DNA from: Streptomyces albus subsp. albus
GTDB lineage: Bacteria > Actinomycetota > Actinomycetes > Streptomycetales > Streptomycetaceae
DNA length: 64,000 nt
Assembly: GCF_000725885.1 (NCBI RefSeq)
Contig: NZ_JODR01000029.1
Span: forward strand, 54,697 to 118,696
Reading direction: 5' to 3'
Shown here: positions 25,576 to 34,729 of the stretch, piece after piece
Layout: the number at the start of each line of letters is the position of its first letter
Numbering within the stretch: the stretch's first letter is position 1
Notes under the pieces: model-generated
Seen by the model: only the letters and a program-made list of their open reading frames with translations
Databases searched by the model: none
What the model was told of the DNA's origin: nothing
Translations under genes and position numbers: made by a program

Positions 25576-26733
25576 ATGGCTACCGAGACCCAGGCACCCG
25601 CGCCCACCGAAGAGGCCGTCAGGGCGGCGCTCGCGACGGTGAACGACCCGGAGATCCACCGGCCGATCACCGACCTGGGCATGGTCAAATCCGTCGGCAT
25701 CGCGCCCGACGGCACGGTGGACGTCGGGGTCTATCTGACGGTCTCCGGCTGCCCGCTGCGCGACACCATCACCAGCGACGTCACCAAGGCCGTGGAGCGC
25801 GTGCCGGGCGTCAGCGGAGTGCGCGTCGAACTCGATGTGATGAGCGACGAGCAGCGCCGTGAACTGGCCGCCGCCCTGCGCGGCGGCAAGGCCGAGCGGG
25901 AGATCCCCTTCGCCCAGCCCGGATCGCTCACCCGCGTCTACTGCGTGGCCTCCGGCAAGGGCGGCGTCGGCAAGTCCTCGGTGACCGTGAACCTGGCCGC
26001 CGCCATGGCGGACGACGGTCTCAAGGTCGGTGTGGTCGACGCCGACATCTACGGCCACTCCGTGCCGCGGATGCTGGGCGCCGACGGGCGGCCCACCCAG
26101 GTCGAGGACATGATCATGCCGCCGTCGGCGCACGGCGTGAAGGTCATCTCGATCGGGATGTTCACCCCCGGAAACGCCCCCGTCGTCTGGCGCGGCCCCA
26201 TGCTGCACCGGGCCCTCCAGCAGTTCCTCGCCGACGTCTACTGGGGCGACCTGGACGTCCTGCTGCTGGACCTGCCGCCCGGCACCGGCGACATCGCCAT
26301 CTCGGTGGCCCAGCTGATCCCGAACGCGGAGATCCTCGTCGTCACGACGCCGCAGCAGGCCGCGGCGGAGGTCGCCGAGCGCGCCGGCTCCATCGCCGTG
26401 CAGACCCACCAGAAGATCGTCGGCGTGATCGAGAACATGTCCGGCATGCCGTGCCCGCACTGCGACGAGATGGTCGACGTCTTCGGCACCGGCGGCGGCA
26501 AGCAGGTCGCCGAGGGCCTGACGCGTACCACCGGCGCCCAGGTGCCGGTGCTGGGCGGCATCCCGATCGACATCCGGCTCCGCGAGGGCGGCGACGAGGG
26601 CAAGCCGGTGGTCCTCAGCGACCCGGACTCCCCCGCCGGTCGGGCCCTGCGCGAGGTCGCCGGCAAGCTCTCCTCGCGTCAGCGCGGCCTCTCGGGCATG
26701 TCCCTGGGTCTGACCCCCAGCAACAAGTTCTGA
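25576..26733 (+). CDS. mrp: Mrp/ApbC/Nbp35-type Fe-S cluster carrier ATPase
   Basis: The 385-residue protein combines an N-terminal MIP18/DUF59 domain (NDPEIHRPITDLGMVKSV, about 18-35) with a MinD-like P-loop ATPase. The deviant Walker A is SGKGGVGKSS (about 128-137), followed by DADIYGHSVPRMLG and LLLDLPPGTGD. The C-x2-C pair CPHC (about 293-296) bridges an Fe-S cluster between monomers. It should load [4Fe-4S] clusters onto cytoplasmic apoproteins. A strong hairpin ends the transcript. The upstream neighbours (MgtE-like, DUF1003) are conserved in mycobacteria as I recall. Confidence 0.95.
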   Translation: MATETQAPAPTEEAVRAALATVNDPEIHRPITDLGMVKSVGIAPDGTVDVGVYLTVSGCPLRDTITSDVTKAVERVPGVSGVRVELDVMSDEQRRELAAALRGGKAEREIPFAQPGSLTRVYCVASGKGGVGKSSVTVNLAAAMADDGLKVGVVDADIYGHSVPRMLGADGRPTQVEDMIMPPSAHGVKVISIGMFTPGNAPVVWRGPMLHRALQQFLADVYWGDLDVLLLDLPPGTGDIAISVAQLIPNAEILVVTTPQQAAAEVAERAGSIAVQTHQKIVGVIENMSGMPCPHCDEMVDVFGTGGGKQVAEGLTRTTGAQVPVLGGIPIDIRLREGGDEGKPVVLSDPDSPAGRALREVAGKLSSRQRGLSGMSLGLTPSNKF

Positions 26734-26750
26734 CGCCTCTCACGGGCGCA

Positions 26751-26802
26751 CACGAGCGCGGGACCCCCGTACGGAGCTGTGTACGGGGGTCCCGCGCTCG
26801 TG
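26751..26802. terminator. Strong bidirectional terminator after mrp
   Basis: A perfect 22-bp inverted repeat (CACGAGCGCGGGACCCCCGTAC and its complement) with an 8-nt loop starts 17 bp after the mrp stop. It also faces the convergent gene ending at 26908. Confidence 0.88.
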
Positions 26803-26907
26803 GCATGACGTCCGCGCCCGGTGTGCGGCACCGGCGGGGTGGCGGCTGCGGGCCGGTACGGGCCCGGGAGGCAACGGAAGGGGACGGGAAGAAAGAGGCG
26901 GGCGGCC

Positions 26908-27564
26908 TCAGCGGTTCTCGTAGGAGGTGATGTCCCTGACGACGGCGAAGCCCAGTCCGTAGGCGCTCATCCCGCGGCCGTAGGCGCCCAGGTGCACGCC
27001 CTCCTGGGCGGACCCGGCCAGCACCCAGCCGTACTCGGACTCGCGGTAGTGGAAGTCGGTCGGCACGCCGTCCACCGGCAGCGACAGGGTGCTCCAGCCC
27101 GAGCCGTCCAGCTCGTCGGCGAGCTCCCAGGCGACACTCGTCTGCTGGTCGAGCCAGTCCTGGCGCAGGCTGCGGTCCATCTCCATCGGATAGCTGCACG
27201 AGAGCAGCCCGGAGCCGGCCAGCCAGGCGGCCGTCGAGACGGTGGTGGCCTCCAGCACGCCGGTGCCGTCCGCGCTGCGCCGTCCCGGGCGGCTGGCGAG
27301 GGTCACCACGACGGCGAAGCTCTGCTCGTCCGTGGCGCCCTCGGCGCGCAGGGAGGGCTCGTCGCCGTGGCCGGTGGAGCCGTGCTCGACCGTGCCGTCG
27401 GCCGCGGTGCCGACCTGCATCAGCCAGCGCGGCCCGGAGAAGGCGTCATCCAGGCCGTACCAGGGGAAGGCGGCCATCAGGTAGTCGTCCACCGCCCGCC
27501 GCGCACCGGGAACCTGTTGCGCGGCGGGCCCGGTCTCCCCGGCTAGCCGACTCGTCGTCTCCAT
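26908..27564 (-). CDS. Conserved hypothetical protein
   Basis: The 218-residue protein starts METTSRLAGETG at ATG 27564. It appears soluble and alpha/beta, with features such as YLMAAFPWYGLDDAFSGPRW, SCSYPMEMDRSLRQDWL and FHYRESEYGWVLAGSAQEG. I do not recognise a domain or catalytic motif. It has its own transcription unit between mrp (convergent) and tatB. Codon usage is like its neighbours, so it is probably an ordinary resident gene. Confidence 0.78.
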   Translation of the reverse strand: METTSRLAGETGPAAQQVPGARRAVDDYLMAAFPWYGLDDAFSGPRWLMQVGTAADGTVEHGSTGHGDEPSLRAEGATDEQSFAVVVTLASRPGRRSADGTGVLEATTVSTAAWLAGSGLLSCSYPMEMDRSLRQDWLDQQTSVAWELADELDGSGWSTLSLPVDGVPTDFHYRESEYGWVLAGSAQEGVHLGAYGRGMSAYGLGFAVVRDITSYENR

Positions 27565-27768
27565 CTGTGCGACGCCTCCTCATTGCCCTGTGCCCTGGGC
27601 AGCCGAGCCCGGCGACCCCCGACACTTGGAGGATAGCCACACCGGTCCCGCGTGTCGGTCATGACCAGGGGATCAGGACGCGGGAGGGGTGGCGAGATGG
27701 ACGGCAAACGCCGCAGATGTCCCAGTGCCGGATGAGCGCCGGTGACCCGATCGTTGCCTGATGGGAAG

Positions 27769-28296
27769 TCAGGTGGCGTCCGCGTCGAACGGCGGCGGAT
27801 CACTCCGCCGGGCGGCACCGCCGTGCACCGGTTGGCCGTTCACTCCGTCGGAGCCGTTCTTGGCCAGGTCAACAGCGCCGCCCGAGGCCGCCGGCGCGCT
27901 CTTCTTGGAGAAGTCCACCCGGCCCGAACCGCCCTTCGAACCGTTCGAGCCGCTGCCGCCGCCCGCACCACCGGAACCGTTGACCGCGTCGGTGACTTCG
28001 GCCAGATCCTTGCGGAAGTCGAAGGTGTTGCTGATCTCCTTCAACCCCAGGTCGTCGTTGTCCAGCAGGTGCTTGCGCGCGAACGTCTTCGGGTTCAGGT
28101 CCTCGAACTCGAAGTCCTTGAACTCCGGACCCAGCTCGCTGCGGATGTCCTCCTTGGCGTTGTCGGAGAACTGCCGCACCTTGCGGATGAAAGACGCGAC
28201 GTCCTGGATCACCTTCGGGAGCTTGTCGGGGCCGAAGACCAGCACCGCGAGCACGATGAGCGTGACCAGCTCCAGTGGTCCTATGTCGAAGAACAC
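27769..28296 (-). CDS. tatB: Twin-arginine translocase subunit TatB
   Basis: The 175-residue protein has a short N-terminal membrane helix (FFDIGPLELVTLIVLAVLVFG) with the conserved GPxEL, then KLPKVIQDVASFIRKVRQFS as the amphipathic helix, and a Gly/Ser-rich C-terminus. GTG 28296 follows GGGAGCTGAGCG. TatB forms the twin-arginine signal receptor with TatC, which is not in this window. It is last in the sigE-rseA-htrA-tatB block. Confidence 0.93.
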   Translation of the reverse strand: MFFDIGPLELVTLIVLAVLVFGPDKLPKVIQDVASFIRKVRQFSDNAKEDIRSELGPEFKDFEFEDLNPKTFARKHLLDNDDLGLKEISNTFDFRKDLAEVTDAVNGSGGAGGGSGSNGSKGGSGRVDFSKKSAPAASGGAVDLAKNGSDGVNGQPVHGGAARRSDPPPFDADAT

Positions 28297-28395
28297 CGCT
28301 CAGCTCCCTCACTCCGTCCACGGCTCTTGCAGCCATCTGTCACGGTACCCGCACACGCCTCGTGAGCGGGACCCCGCCCTCACCGGTGACCTGCC

Positions 28396-30135
28396 TCAGC
28401 CCGAGGCGGAACCCAGCGTGAGAGACACCGAGCGCTCCGCACCCCCGGCGCCGCCCCGGCGGACCACGAGCTCCAGCCGGTCACCGGGCCGGTGACTGCG
28501 GACCCGCACGATCAGCTCCTCGCCGTCGGCCACCGCCTTGCCGTTCACCCGCGTGATCACATCGCCCTCGGCCAGCCCCGCCTCGTCCGCGGGCCCGCCC
28601 TTGGCGACCGCCTCGCCCCCGCCGCCGGACCCGCCGATCCGCGCTCCCTCGCCGCGGTACTCCATGTCGAGGGTGACCCCTATGACCGGATGGGTGGCCC
28701 GGCCGTCGTTGATCAGCTCCTCGGCGACCCGCCGGGCCTGGTTGACGGGGATCGCGAAGCCCAGACCGATACTGCCGCCGCTCTTGCCGTCCGGCAGCGC
28801 CGAGCCGCTGCCCGCCGCCTTGATCGCGCTGTTGACGCCGATCACCCGGCCACGGCCGTCCATGAGCGGGCCGCCGGAGTTCCCCGGATTTATCGGAGCG
28901 TCCGTCTGCAACGCGTCCACATAGCTCATCTCGCTGCCCGGCTCCTCACCGCCCGCCGTGATCGGCCGCTCCTTGGCGCTGATGATGCCCGTCGTGACCG
29001 TGCCGTCCAGGTCGTAGGGGGCGCCGATCGCCACCACCGGGTCCCCCACCCGTACGGCGTCCGAGTCGCCCAGCGGCAGCGGACGCAGCCCCGAGACGCC
29101 CGACACCTCGACGACGGCCAGGTCGTAGCCGCTGTCGCTGCCGACGACCCGGCCGGTGGCGGTCTGCCCGCTGCTGAAGGTGACCCGCACCGCGTCGGCG
29201 CCCTTGGCCGACTCCACCACGTGGTTGTTGGTGAGGATGTGGCCGCGCCGGTCCAGTACGAAACCGGTGCCCGTCGCCTCGGAGCCGCCGCCGCGCGCGT
29301 GCAGCGTCACCACACCGGGCAGGGCGCGCCGGGCGATGCCGGCGATGCTGCCCTTCGGCCGCGGGCCCCCGTCGGCCGCCGGGTCCGCCCCGGCCTGCGG
29401 CAGCTCGATGTCGGTCACCTGGCCGTGCCGCTCGACGTACGCGCCGATCAGGCCCCCCGCCACGCCCGCCACCAGCGCCAGCGCACAGGCCCCCACCGCC
29501 AGCCGGGAGAGCCGGGACGCTGTGCTGCGGGGCGGCCGGGCCGCCGGGCCCGGCACCGGCTGCTGGAACGCGTACCCCCGCCCGCCGGGCCACTCCCCCG
29601 CCCCGCCCGCGGCCGTCCCCTGACCCGGCACCCGCACACCGTGCGGGGGCGTCGCGGCGGACACCGGAACCCCGTGCGGCAGGGTGCCGTGCGGCGGAGC
29701 CGCGTCCTCGTGCGAGGGCGCCGGCGCACTGTCCGACGGGGTGACCGGCGAGCTCCCTGCCCCCTGCTGCGGCGGGAGCGCAGGGGCCGGGATGCCGCGC
29801 GGAGGTGTCACGGACGGGGCCGGCACACCGTGCGGCGGGGTGGCCGACGGAAGCGGGGTGCCGTGCGCGGGGGTCGCACCCGGCAGCGGGACACCGCGGG
29901 GCGGGGTGACCGCCGGACGCTGGACGGGCGGCGCCGGCGCCCAGGGGCCGGGCTCGCCGTACGGGGGTGTGGCGTACGGATCGACGCCGTGCAGCGGCTC
30001 GCAGGGTGCGTCAGCCGCGCCGGCCGCCTCGCTCGCGGCGGGCGGCTCCGCCCCGGTGGCCGTCCGGCCCTCGGCGGCCCGGCGTGGGCGGCTCCGCCAC
30101 GTCGACGGCTGCCCGGTGCCCTTCGGCTCGTCCAT
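28396..30135 (-). CDS. htrA: HtrA/DegP-like membrane-anchored serine protease with PDZ domain
   Basis: The 579-residue protein has a disordered Pro/His-rich N-terminus (about 1-205) with TPPHGVP-like repeats and one membrane helix (about 211-235). It then has a trypsin-like domain with catalytic residues in NNHVVE (His), YDLAVVEV (Asp) and GNSGGPLM (Ser near 418), and a C-terminal PDZ domain (GGPADEAGLAEGDVITRVNG). The protease and PDZ parts should lie outside the membrane and degrade or refold damaged envelope proteins. It follows the anti-sigma gene by 212 bp and precedes tatB by 99 bp. SigE control is expected from mycobacterial precedent, not shown here. Confidence 0.93.
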   Translation of the reverse strand: MDEPKGTGQPSTWRSRPRRAAEGRTATGAEPPAASEAAGAADAPCEPLHGVDPYATPPYGEPGPWAPAPPVQRPAVTPPRGVPLPGATPAHGTPLPSATPPHGVPAPSVTPPRGIPAPALPPQQGAGSSPVTPSDSAPAPSHEDAAPPHGTLPHGVPVSAATPPHGVRVPGQGTAAGGAGEWPGGRGYAFQQPVPGPAARPPRSTASRLSRLAVGACALALVAGVAGGLIGAYVERHGQVTDIELPQAGADPAADGGPRPKGSIAGIARRALPGVVTLHARGGGSEATGTGFVLDRRGHILTNNHVVESAKGADAVRVTFSSGQTATGRVVGSDSGYDLAVVEVSGVSGLRPLPLGDSDAVRVGDPVVAIGAPYDLDGTVTTGIISAKERPITAGGEEPGSEMSYVDALQTDAPINPGNSGGPLMDGRGRVIGVNSAIKAAGSGSALPDGKSGGSIGLGFAIPVNQARRVAEELINDGRATHPVIGVTLDMEYRGEGARIGGSGGGGEAVAKGGPADEAGLAEGDVITRVNGKAVADGEELIVRVRSHRPGDRLELVVRRGGAGGAERSVSLTLGSASG

Positions 30136-30347
30136 GCTCTCTCCAGCTGGTCACCCGCACTGCTCCCCCTCCCCGGCCGCCGGTCCCGGTGTCGGCCGGG
30201 CGGTGCCCGGGGGACATGCCCCGGCTGGGCGACTCGTCGAGAGGTCCACCCAGGATTCAACCAGGAACGCCGGGCCCCGCACAGCGGGCGTCAACCCGGC
30301 ACCGCCCCGGGGCGCCGCCGCGCGGGGGCCGCGCGGTGCCGTCCGGC

Positions 30348-31532
30348 TCAGCGCGCTCCCGCCGGGCCCGCCGCGGTGGCCGGCGACGACCCCGAGGCGG
30401 GGGCGGTCGCCGGGGAGCCGGCCAGCGGGGCCCGCCCGGGGAAGGACCGCAGTCCACCGGCGTCGGGCGCGGCACGCCGCACCTCGTTGACCGCGGGACC
30501 GCCGGACGACGGCGTGCCGCTCAGCGCGCTGAGGGTGCCGGAGGAGCCGGCCTGCCCGTACCAGCCGGTGGAGGCGGCGCCCGGCGACAGCAGCCGGGAG
30601 TGGAGGCCGGGGAACGACGAGAGCGAAGAGAGGGACGAGAGGGAGGACAGGGAAGAGAGCGGGGAGGCCGTGGACCGCTGGAGCAGGCTGGTCGGTGCGG
30701 TGAGCCGGGTGCGCGGCGCGGTCGCCCCTCGGGAGGCCGGCGCGAAAGTGGGGCCGGCGGCGCGGGTGTCCGCGGTGGTGCCACGCTGGTCGCCGTCCCG
30801 GCGCCGGGGATCCCGGGAGGCGGCGGAGCCGGTGGCGGAACCGGCGCTGCGCACCGAGTTCGCGGAGGGGCTGTCGCTGCCGCCACCGGCGGTGCCGCCC
30901 GCCGTGCCGGAGGCGAGGGTGCCGCCGAGGGCGAGGGCGGCGAGGGAGAAGGCCCCGGCCGCGGCGAAGGCGAAGCGGCGTCCGCGCGAGGCGGAGCGCT
31001 CACGCTCGGCCCGCTCCCGCTCGGCGTGTTCCCGCTCGGCACGGTCGAGCCGGGCGGCGGTGCGGTGCAGCCGCCCGGGACGGTCGAGGCGGGGGGTCTC
31101 GTGTATCCGGAAGCCGCGCTGCGGGGTGAGCGTTCCGCGTCCGCCGCCCCGGCTCACGGGCAGGTAGTCGAACGCCCACGGAGACCGGTCCGCGCCGCCG
31201 GGCAGCCCGGTGACGGAGAGCAGGCCCGGGTCCTCGTCCTCGTGCGCGGGACCGACGGGGCCGCCGGGGCCGAAGCCGCCGCCGTCCGGCCCGCCGGTAC
31301 GGGGATCGCCCGCGGCGGGCAGCCCCTGGAGCCGGGCGAGGAGCCCCGCGCTGGGCGGCGGCGGTGCCGCCTCGGCGAAGAAGCTCTTGAGCCGGCGCTG
31401 GTCGTCCGCCTCGGCCTTGCAGCCGGGACAGGTGGCCAGATGGGCGAGGACGCGTTCACGCGCATCGTGGTCCAGCTCGCCGTCCACGAGGGCGGCGAGC
31501 CGGTCTCCGAGGTGCTGCTCGGCGGGGCTCAC
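30348..31532 (-). CDS. rseA: Zinc-finger anti-sigma factor with large C-terminal extension
   Basis: The 394-residue protein begins with a ZAS-type anti-sigma domain ([21 protein letters not shown], then HLATCPGC, the H-x3-C-x2-C zinc motif). A charged coiled segment ([17 protein letters not shown]) precedes a single membrane helix ([21 protein letters not shown], about 205-225). About 160 residues follow that are Ser/Gly/Thr/Pro-rich, with a nonameric SLSS-type repeat. The GTG start at 31532 overlaps the sigma factor stop (GTGA), so it is translationally coupled. It should hold the upstream ECF sigma factor inactive until redox or envelope stress. Confidence 0.9.
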   Translation of the reverse strand: MSPAEQHLGDRLAALVDGELDHDARERVLAHLATCPGCKAEADDQRRLKSFFAEAAPPPPSAGLLARLQGLPAAGDPRTGGPDGGGFGPGGPVGPAHEDEDPGLLSVTGLPGGADRSPWAFDYLPVSRGGGRGTLTPQRGFRIHETPRLDRPGRLHRTAARLDRAEREHAERERAERERSASRGRRFAFAAAGAFSLAALALGGTLASGTAGGTAGGGSDSPSANSVRSAGSATGSAASRDPRRRDGDQRGTTADTRAAGPTFAPASRGATAPRTRLTAPTSLLQRSTASPLSSLSSLSSLSSLSSFPGLHSRLLSPGAASTGWYGQAGSSGTLSALSGTPSSGGPAVNEVRRAAPDAGGLRSFPGRAPLAGSPATAPASGSSPATAAGPAGAR

Positions 31533-32305
31533 CCGGCGCGCACCTCCCCTGTCCGGGCGAGGGGCACCGCCGCGCTCAGCGACGCACGCTGCTGCTCGGC
31601 CCGGGCGGCGGGCGAACGGTGCTTGAGCGCCTTGCGCAGGTGGGACCGGCCCCGGTGGATACGGCTGCGGACGGTGCCGAGCTTCACACCGAGGGTGGCG
31701 GCGATCTCCTCGTACGACAGGCCCTCGATGTCGCACAGCACGACGGCGGCGCGGAACTCGGGCGCGAGAGTGTCCAGGGCGTGCTGGACGTCGGCGTCGA
31801 AGTGGGTGTCGTTGAAGTGCTGCTGCGGGGTGGGCTCGCGGCTGGGCAGCCGCTCGGCGGCGTCGTCGGCGAGCGCGTCGAAGCGGATGCGCTGCTTGCG
31901 CCGCACCATGTCGAGGAACAGGTTGGTGGTGATGCGGTGCAGCCAGCCCTCGAAGGTGCCCGGCGTGTAGGTGGACAGCGAGCGGAAGACCCGGACGAAG
32001 ACTTCCTGGGTGAGGTCCTCGGCGTCGTGCTGGTTGCCCGTCAGACGGTAGGCGAGGCGGTAGACGCGAGCACTGTGGGTGCTGACGATCTCCTCCCACG
32101 AAGGAGGGGTCCACGCCTGCGCGTCCGCAGCGGTCTCGAAAGTCGCCGTGGTCGCGGTGTCGGCGGAGCGGGCCTGGTCAGCGGTGTCGGTCACGGATTT
32201 CGGCTGTCCCACGGGCCGGCGGAATCTGGCGAAGACGCCGCGGTCCCGGTGCGCAGCCGCACCTCCCCTGTCGGCTCTGGTGGTGTCCACTGGAGCCCCT
32301 ACCAT
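31529..32305 (-). CDS. sigE: ECF sigma factor, SigE type
   Basis: The 258-residue protein has sigma region 2 ([36 protein letters not shown]) and region 4 ([40 protein letters not shown]), with about 80 variable residues before region 2. I start at ATG 32305 behind GGGAGATGTGGCT. It is the head of the sigE-rseA-htrA-tatB cluster and is divergent from an O-methyltransferase. By synteny it corresponds to mycobacterial SigE (Rv1221). Note that S. coelicolor also uses the name SigE for a different gene. Confidence 0.92.
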   Translation of the reverse strand: MVGAPVDTTRADRGGAAAHRDRGVFARFRRPVGQPKSVTDTADQARSADTATTATFETAADAQAWTPPSWEEIVSTHSARVYRLAYRLTGNQHDAEDLTQEVFVRVFRSLSTYTPGTFEGWLHRITTNLFLDMVRRKQRIRFDALADDAAERLPSREPTPQQHFNDTHFDADVQHALDTLAPEFRAAVVLCDIEGLSYEEIAATLGVKLGTVRSRIHRGRSHLRKALKHRSPAARAEQQRASLSAAVPLARTGEVRAG

Positions 32306-32462
32306 AGCCACATCTCCCGTTAGCTCCGGATAAGCGTCTTTGCCCGGCTTTGGATACCGGGACGCCTCGGTCTCTCCCTTCTCAACGCCCGGTCCCATCA
32401 GCAGGTTCCCGGGCCAACGGATACAGTCACGATTGCGTGGAGGACGGGGACAGGAGAGGGCC

Positions 32463-33128
32463 ATTACCGGCAACCGGCAGACGAGCTGGGCGCTCGCCGA
32501 TGCGTACGGCGCCGAGCTGGTCGAGAGCGCCGAGAGCGAAGCGCTGCGCTGGGCCCGCGCGAGGGCCCAGGAGGCAGGGCTGCGTTCGGTCTCCCCCGCC
32601 ACCGGAGCGGCCCTGCGGCTGCTGGCCGCCACCGCGGGCGCCAAGGCGGTCGCGGAGATCGGCACCGGCACGGGCGTCTCGGGGCTGCATCTGCTGCACG
32701 GGATGCGCCCCGACGGGGTGTTGACGACGGTGGACATCGATCCGGAGCGCCAGCAGTTCGCGCGCGAGGCGTTCCGGGCGGCCGGTTTCGTGGGCAGCGG
32801 CGGCAACCGGGTGCGGTTCATCCCGGGCCGGGCACTGGACGTCCTGCCCCGTCTCGCCGACGGCGGCTACGACCTCGTCTTCTGCGACGGGGACCGGCTG
32901 GAGTTCCTGGACTACCTCGACGAATCGTTGCGGCTGCTGCGCGAGGGCGGACTGATCTGTTTCGCGGGAGTCTTCGCCGAGGGCCGGATCGGCGACGCCG
33001 CCGCTCAGCCGGTCGAAGTGCTGCGACTGCGTGAGCTGTTGCGCACGGTGCGTGAGAGCACCGTGCTGGTGCCGTCGCTGCTCCCGGTGGGCGACGGTTT
33101 GCTGTGCGCGGTCAAACGCACGGAGTGA
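32463..33128 (+). CDS. O-methyltransferase (class I SAM-dependent)
   Basis: The protein belongs to the CCoAOMT-like O-methyltransferase family: [15 protein letters not shown] at the N-terminus, SAM motif [16 protein letters not shown], motif [16 protein letters not shown], and YDLVFCDGD. The only well-placed ribosome binding site, AGGAGAGGGCC, precedes an ATT at 32463, giving 221 residues starting at the point where homologues I remember begin (ITGNRQTSW). An in-frame TTG at 32433 has no SD. Start codon is therefore unusual or mis-set. It is divergent from sigE. Methyl acceptor unknown. Confidence 0.85.
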   Translation: MTGNRQTSWALADAYGAELVESAESEALRWARARAQEAGLRSVSPATGAALRLLAATAGAKAVAEIGTGTGVSGLHLLHGMRPDGVLTTVDIDPERQQFAREAFRAAGFVGSGGNRVRFIPGRALDVLPRLADGGYDLVFCDGDRLEFLDYLDESLRLLREGGLICFAGVFAEGRIGDAAAQPVEVLRLRELLRTVRESTVLVPSLLPVGDGLLCAVKRTE

Positions 33129-33284
33129 CCGGCGGGTTGAGGCACGGCGACCGAGGGCCGCTTCCGCGTACGGGCGGTCGGCCGCACCGCATCCCATGCG
33201 GGACGGCGACGACTGTCCCGGCTCCCGCACCCGCGGCGCCGCAGGCCCCGCGAGGGCCGGCACGGCACCCGGTCAGGCGCGCAA

Positions 33285-33367
33285 GGCGCCGCTCACCGCC
33301 ACGGCGGCCGTTGCCGGAGACGCCGGAAGCGGCGCGCCGGACGGCCGTCGTGGCGGTGAGCGGCGCC
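33285..33367. terminator. Large hairpin, first of two between convergent genes
   Basis: A perfect 19-bp stem (GGCGCCGCTCACCGCCACG and its complement) encloses 45 nt that contain an inner GGCCGT/ACGGCC pairing. It lies in the 304-bp gap between the O-methyltransferase and the DUF3117 gene, which has no gene. Confidence 0.7.
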
Positions 33368-33374
33368 AACGACG

Positions 33375-33416
33375 CGGCCCCGGGGTGGCCGCGCGTACGC
33401 GGTCACCCCGGGGCCG
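33375..33416. terminator. Second terminator hairpin before DUF3117
   Basis: A 19-bp stem with one G-T mismatch (CGGCCCCGGGGTGGCCGCG versus CGCGGTCACCCCGGGGCCG) and a 4-nt CGTA loop lies 17 bp beyond the DUF3117 stop codon. Confidence 0.8.
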
Positions 33417-33432
33417 TGGTCCGGGCCGGGCG

Positions 33433-33600
33433 TCAGCCGCAGACCTTCTTCAGTTCCTCGCCAAGCGCTGTCGCCTCGTCCGGTGTCAGCTCGACGACGA
33501 GTCGCCCACCGCCTTCGAGCGGAACGCGCATGACGATGCCCCGCCCCTCTTTGGTCACCTCGAGCGGGCCGTCGCCCGTCCGCGGCTTCATGGCCGCCAT
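33433..33600 (-). CDS. DUF3117 protein
   Basis: The 55-residue protein (MAAMKPRTGDGPLEVTKEGR at the start, ending ELKKVCG) is a whole-length match to DUF3117, an actinobacterial family of very constant size. ATG 33600 follows GGAAGGGGAACGAGC. A plausible promoter lies upstream, and it is flanked by a double hairpin. Function unknown; in mycobacteria a homologue lies in the same area near tag. Confidence 0.93.
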   Translation of the reverse strand: MAAMKPRTGDGPLEVTKEGRGIVMRVPLEGGGRLVVELTPDEATALGEELKKVCG

Positions 33601-33692
33601 GCTCGTTCCCCTTCCTGAAACCAGCCGATCGCGCCGGCAGTCCCGTAAACAGGCACAGCATTCACCGGCATCGAACACATTGCTTCCCTGCC

Positions 33693-33723
33693 ATTATCCC
33701 GCATCCCAGGACCCGATGACCAA
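33693..33723 (-). promoter_or_regulatory. Probable promoter of the DUF3117 gene
   Basis: On the minus strand TTGGTC (33723-33718) and GATAAT (33698-33693) are 19 bp apart, about 92 bp before the start codon. The 309-bp gap 33601-33909 is otherwise gene-free and holds the divergent promoter for the enoyl-CoA hydratase. Confidence 0.45.
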
Positions 33724-33909
33724 CATCAGTCCGCATCTCTTCCGGCTTGATCGGGCACAAAACGCCCCAATGCGGCGCTCGGCCTGGGATACTGCCCCGC
33801 TTCCGCTTCCGCATCGGAGCCGCTCCGTTTGACGCAGGTCACATCGGCGGGCCGCCGCGAGGCGGTGCGGGGCCTGTCGGGCGCGGGTGATCCACGACAT
33901 CCTGTGCGT

Positions 33910-34698
33910 ATGTCCGACACCGTGCGCTACGAAGTGAGCGAGGGACTCGCGACGGTCACCCTCAACCGTCCCGACGCGATGAACGCCCTCGACGACGAGA
34001 CCAAGGTCGCCCTGCGCGACACTCTCCGGCGGGCCGCAGACGACGAGGCGGTACGGGCGGTGCTGCTCACCGGTACCGGCCGGGCGTTCTGCGTGGGCCA
34101 GGACCTCAAGGAGCACACCGGTTCCCTCCAGCGCAGCGGCGGCGGCGCGCTGAACACGGTCGAGGAGCACTACAACCCGATCACGCTGGCGCTGGCCGGG
34201 ATGCCCAAACCGGTGGTGGCCGGCGTCAACGGGGTGGCCGCCGGGGCGGGCGCGGGCTTCGCGTTCGCCTGCGACTACCGCGTGGTGGCCGACACCGCGG
34301 CCTTCAACACCTCGTTCGCCGGGGTGGCGCTGACCGCCGACTCGGGGGTCTCCTGGACGCTGCCCCGGCTGGTGGGCCCCTCCCGCGCCGCCGATCTGCT
34401 GCTCTTCCCGCGCAGTGTGAAGGCCGCCGAGGCGCTGGAGCTGGGGCTGGCCAACCGGGTGGTGCCCGCAAACGAGCTGGCCGCCGAGGCGAGCGCCGTG
34501 GCCCGCCGGCTCGCCGAGGGGCCGACCGCCGCCTACGCCGCGCTCAAGGAGTCTTTGGCCTACGCCTCTTCGCACTCCCTGGCCGAGACCCTGGCCAAGG
34601 AGGCGGAACTCCAGGTGCGGGTGGGCGGTTCGGCCGATCACCGGATCGCGGTCGAGGCGTTCGTGAAGAAGGAGAAGCCCCGCTTCACCGGCCGCTGA
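33910..34698 (+). CDS. Enoyl-CoA hydratase/isomerase family protein
   Basis: The 262-residue crotonase-fold protein starts at ATG 33910 (MSDTVRYEVSEGLATVTLNR). It has the oxyanion-hole segment TGTGRAFCVGQDLKEH and the GVNGVAAGAGAGFAFACDYR region; the usual second catalytic Glu position reads FAGVALTADSGVSW, where D is present, as in PaaG-like isomerases. It therefore more likely acts as a ring-opened CoA isomerase/hydratase than as a classic fatty acid enzyme. No other catabolic genes are adjacent. It is followed at once by a bidirectional hairpin. Confidence 0.9.
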   Translation: MSDTVRYEVSEGLATVTLNRPDAMNALDDETKVALRDTLRRAADDEAVRAVLLTGTGRAFCVGQDLKEHTGSLQRSGGGALNTVEEHYNPITLALAGMPKPVVAGVNGVAAGAGAGFAFACDYRVVADTAAFNTSFAGVALTADSGVSWTLPRLVGPSRAADLLLFPRSVKAAEALELGLANRVVPANELAAEASAVARRLAEGPTAAYAALKESLAYASSHSLAETLAKEAELQVRVGGSADHRIAVEAFVKKEKPRFTGR

Positions 34699-34699
34699 C

Positions 34700-34727
34700 C
34701 GCGCCCGCGCCTCTTGGTGCGGGCGCG
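34700..34727. terminator. Bidirectional terminator
   Basis: A 12-bp stem (CGCGCCCGCGCC / GGTGCGGGCGCG, one wobble) with a TCTT loop and followed by TTTC lies exactly between the convergent enoyl-CoA hydratase and tag genes. Confidence 0.75.
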
Positions 34728-34729
34728 TT

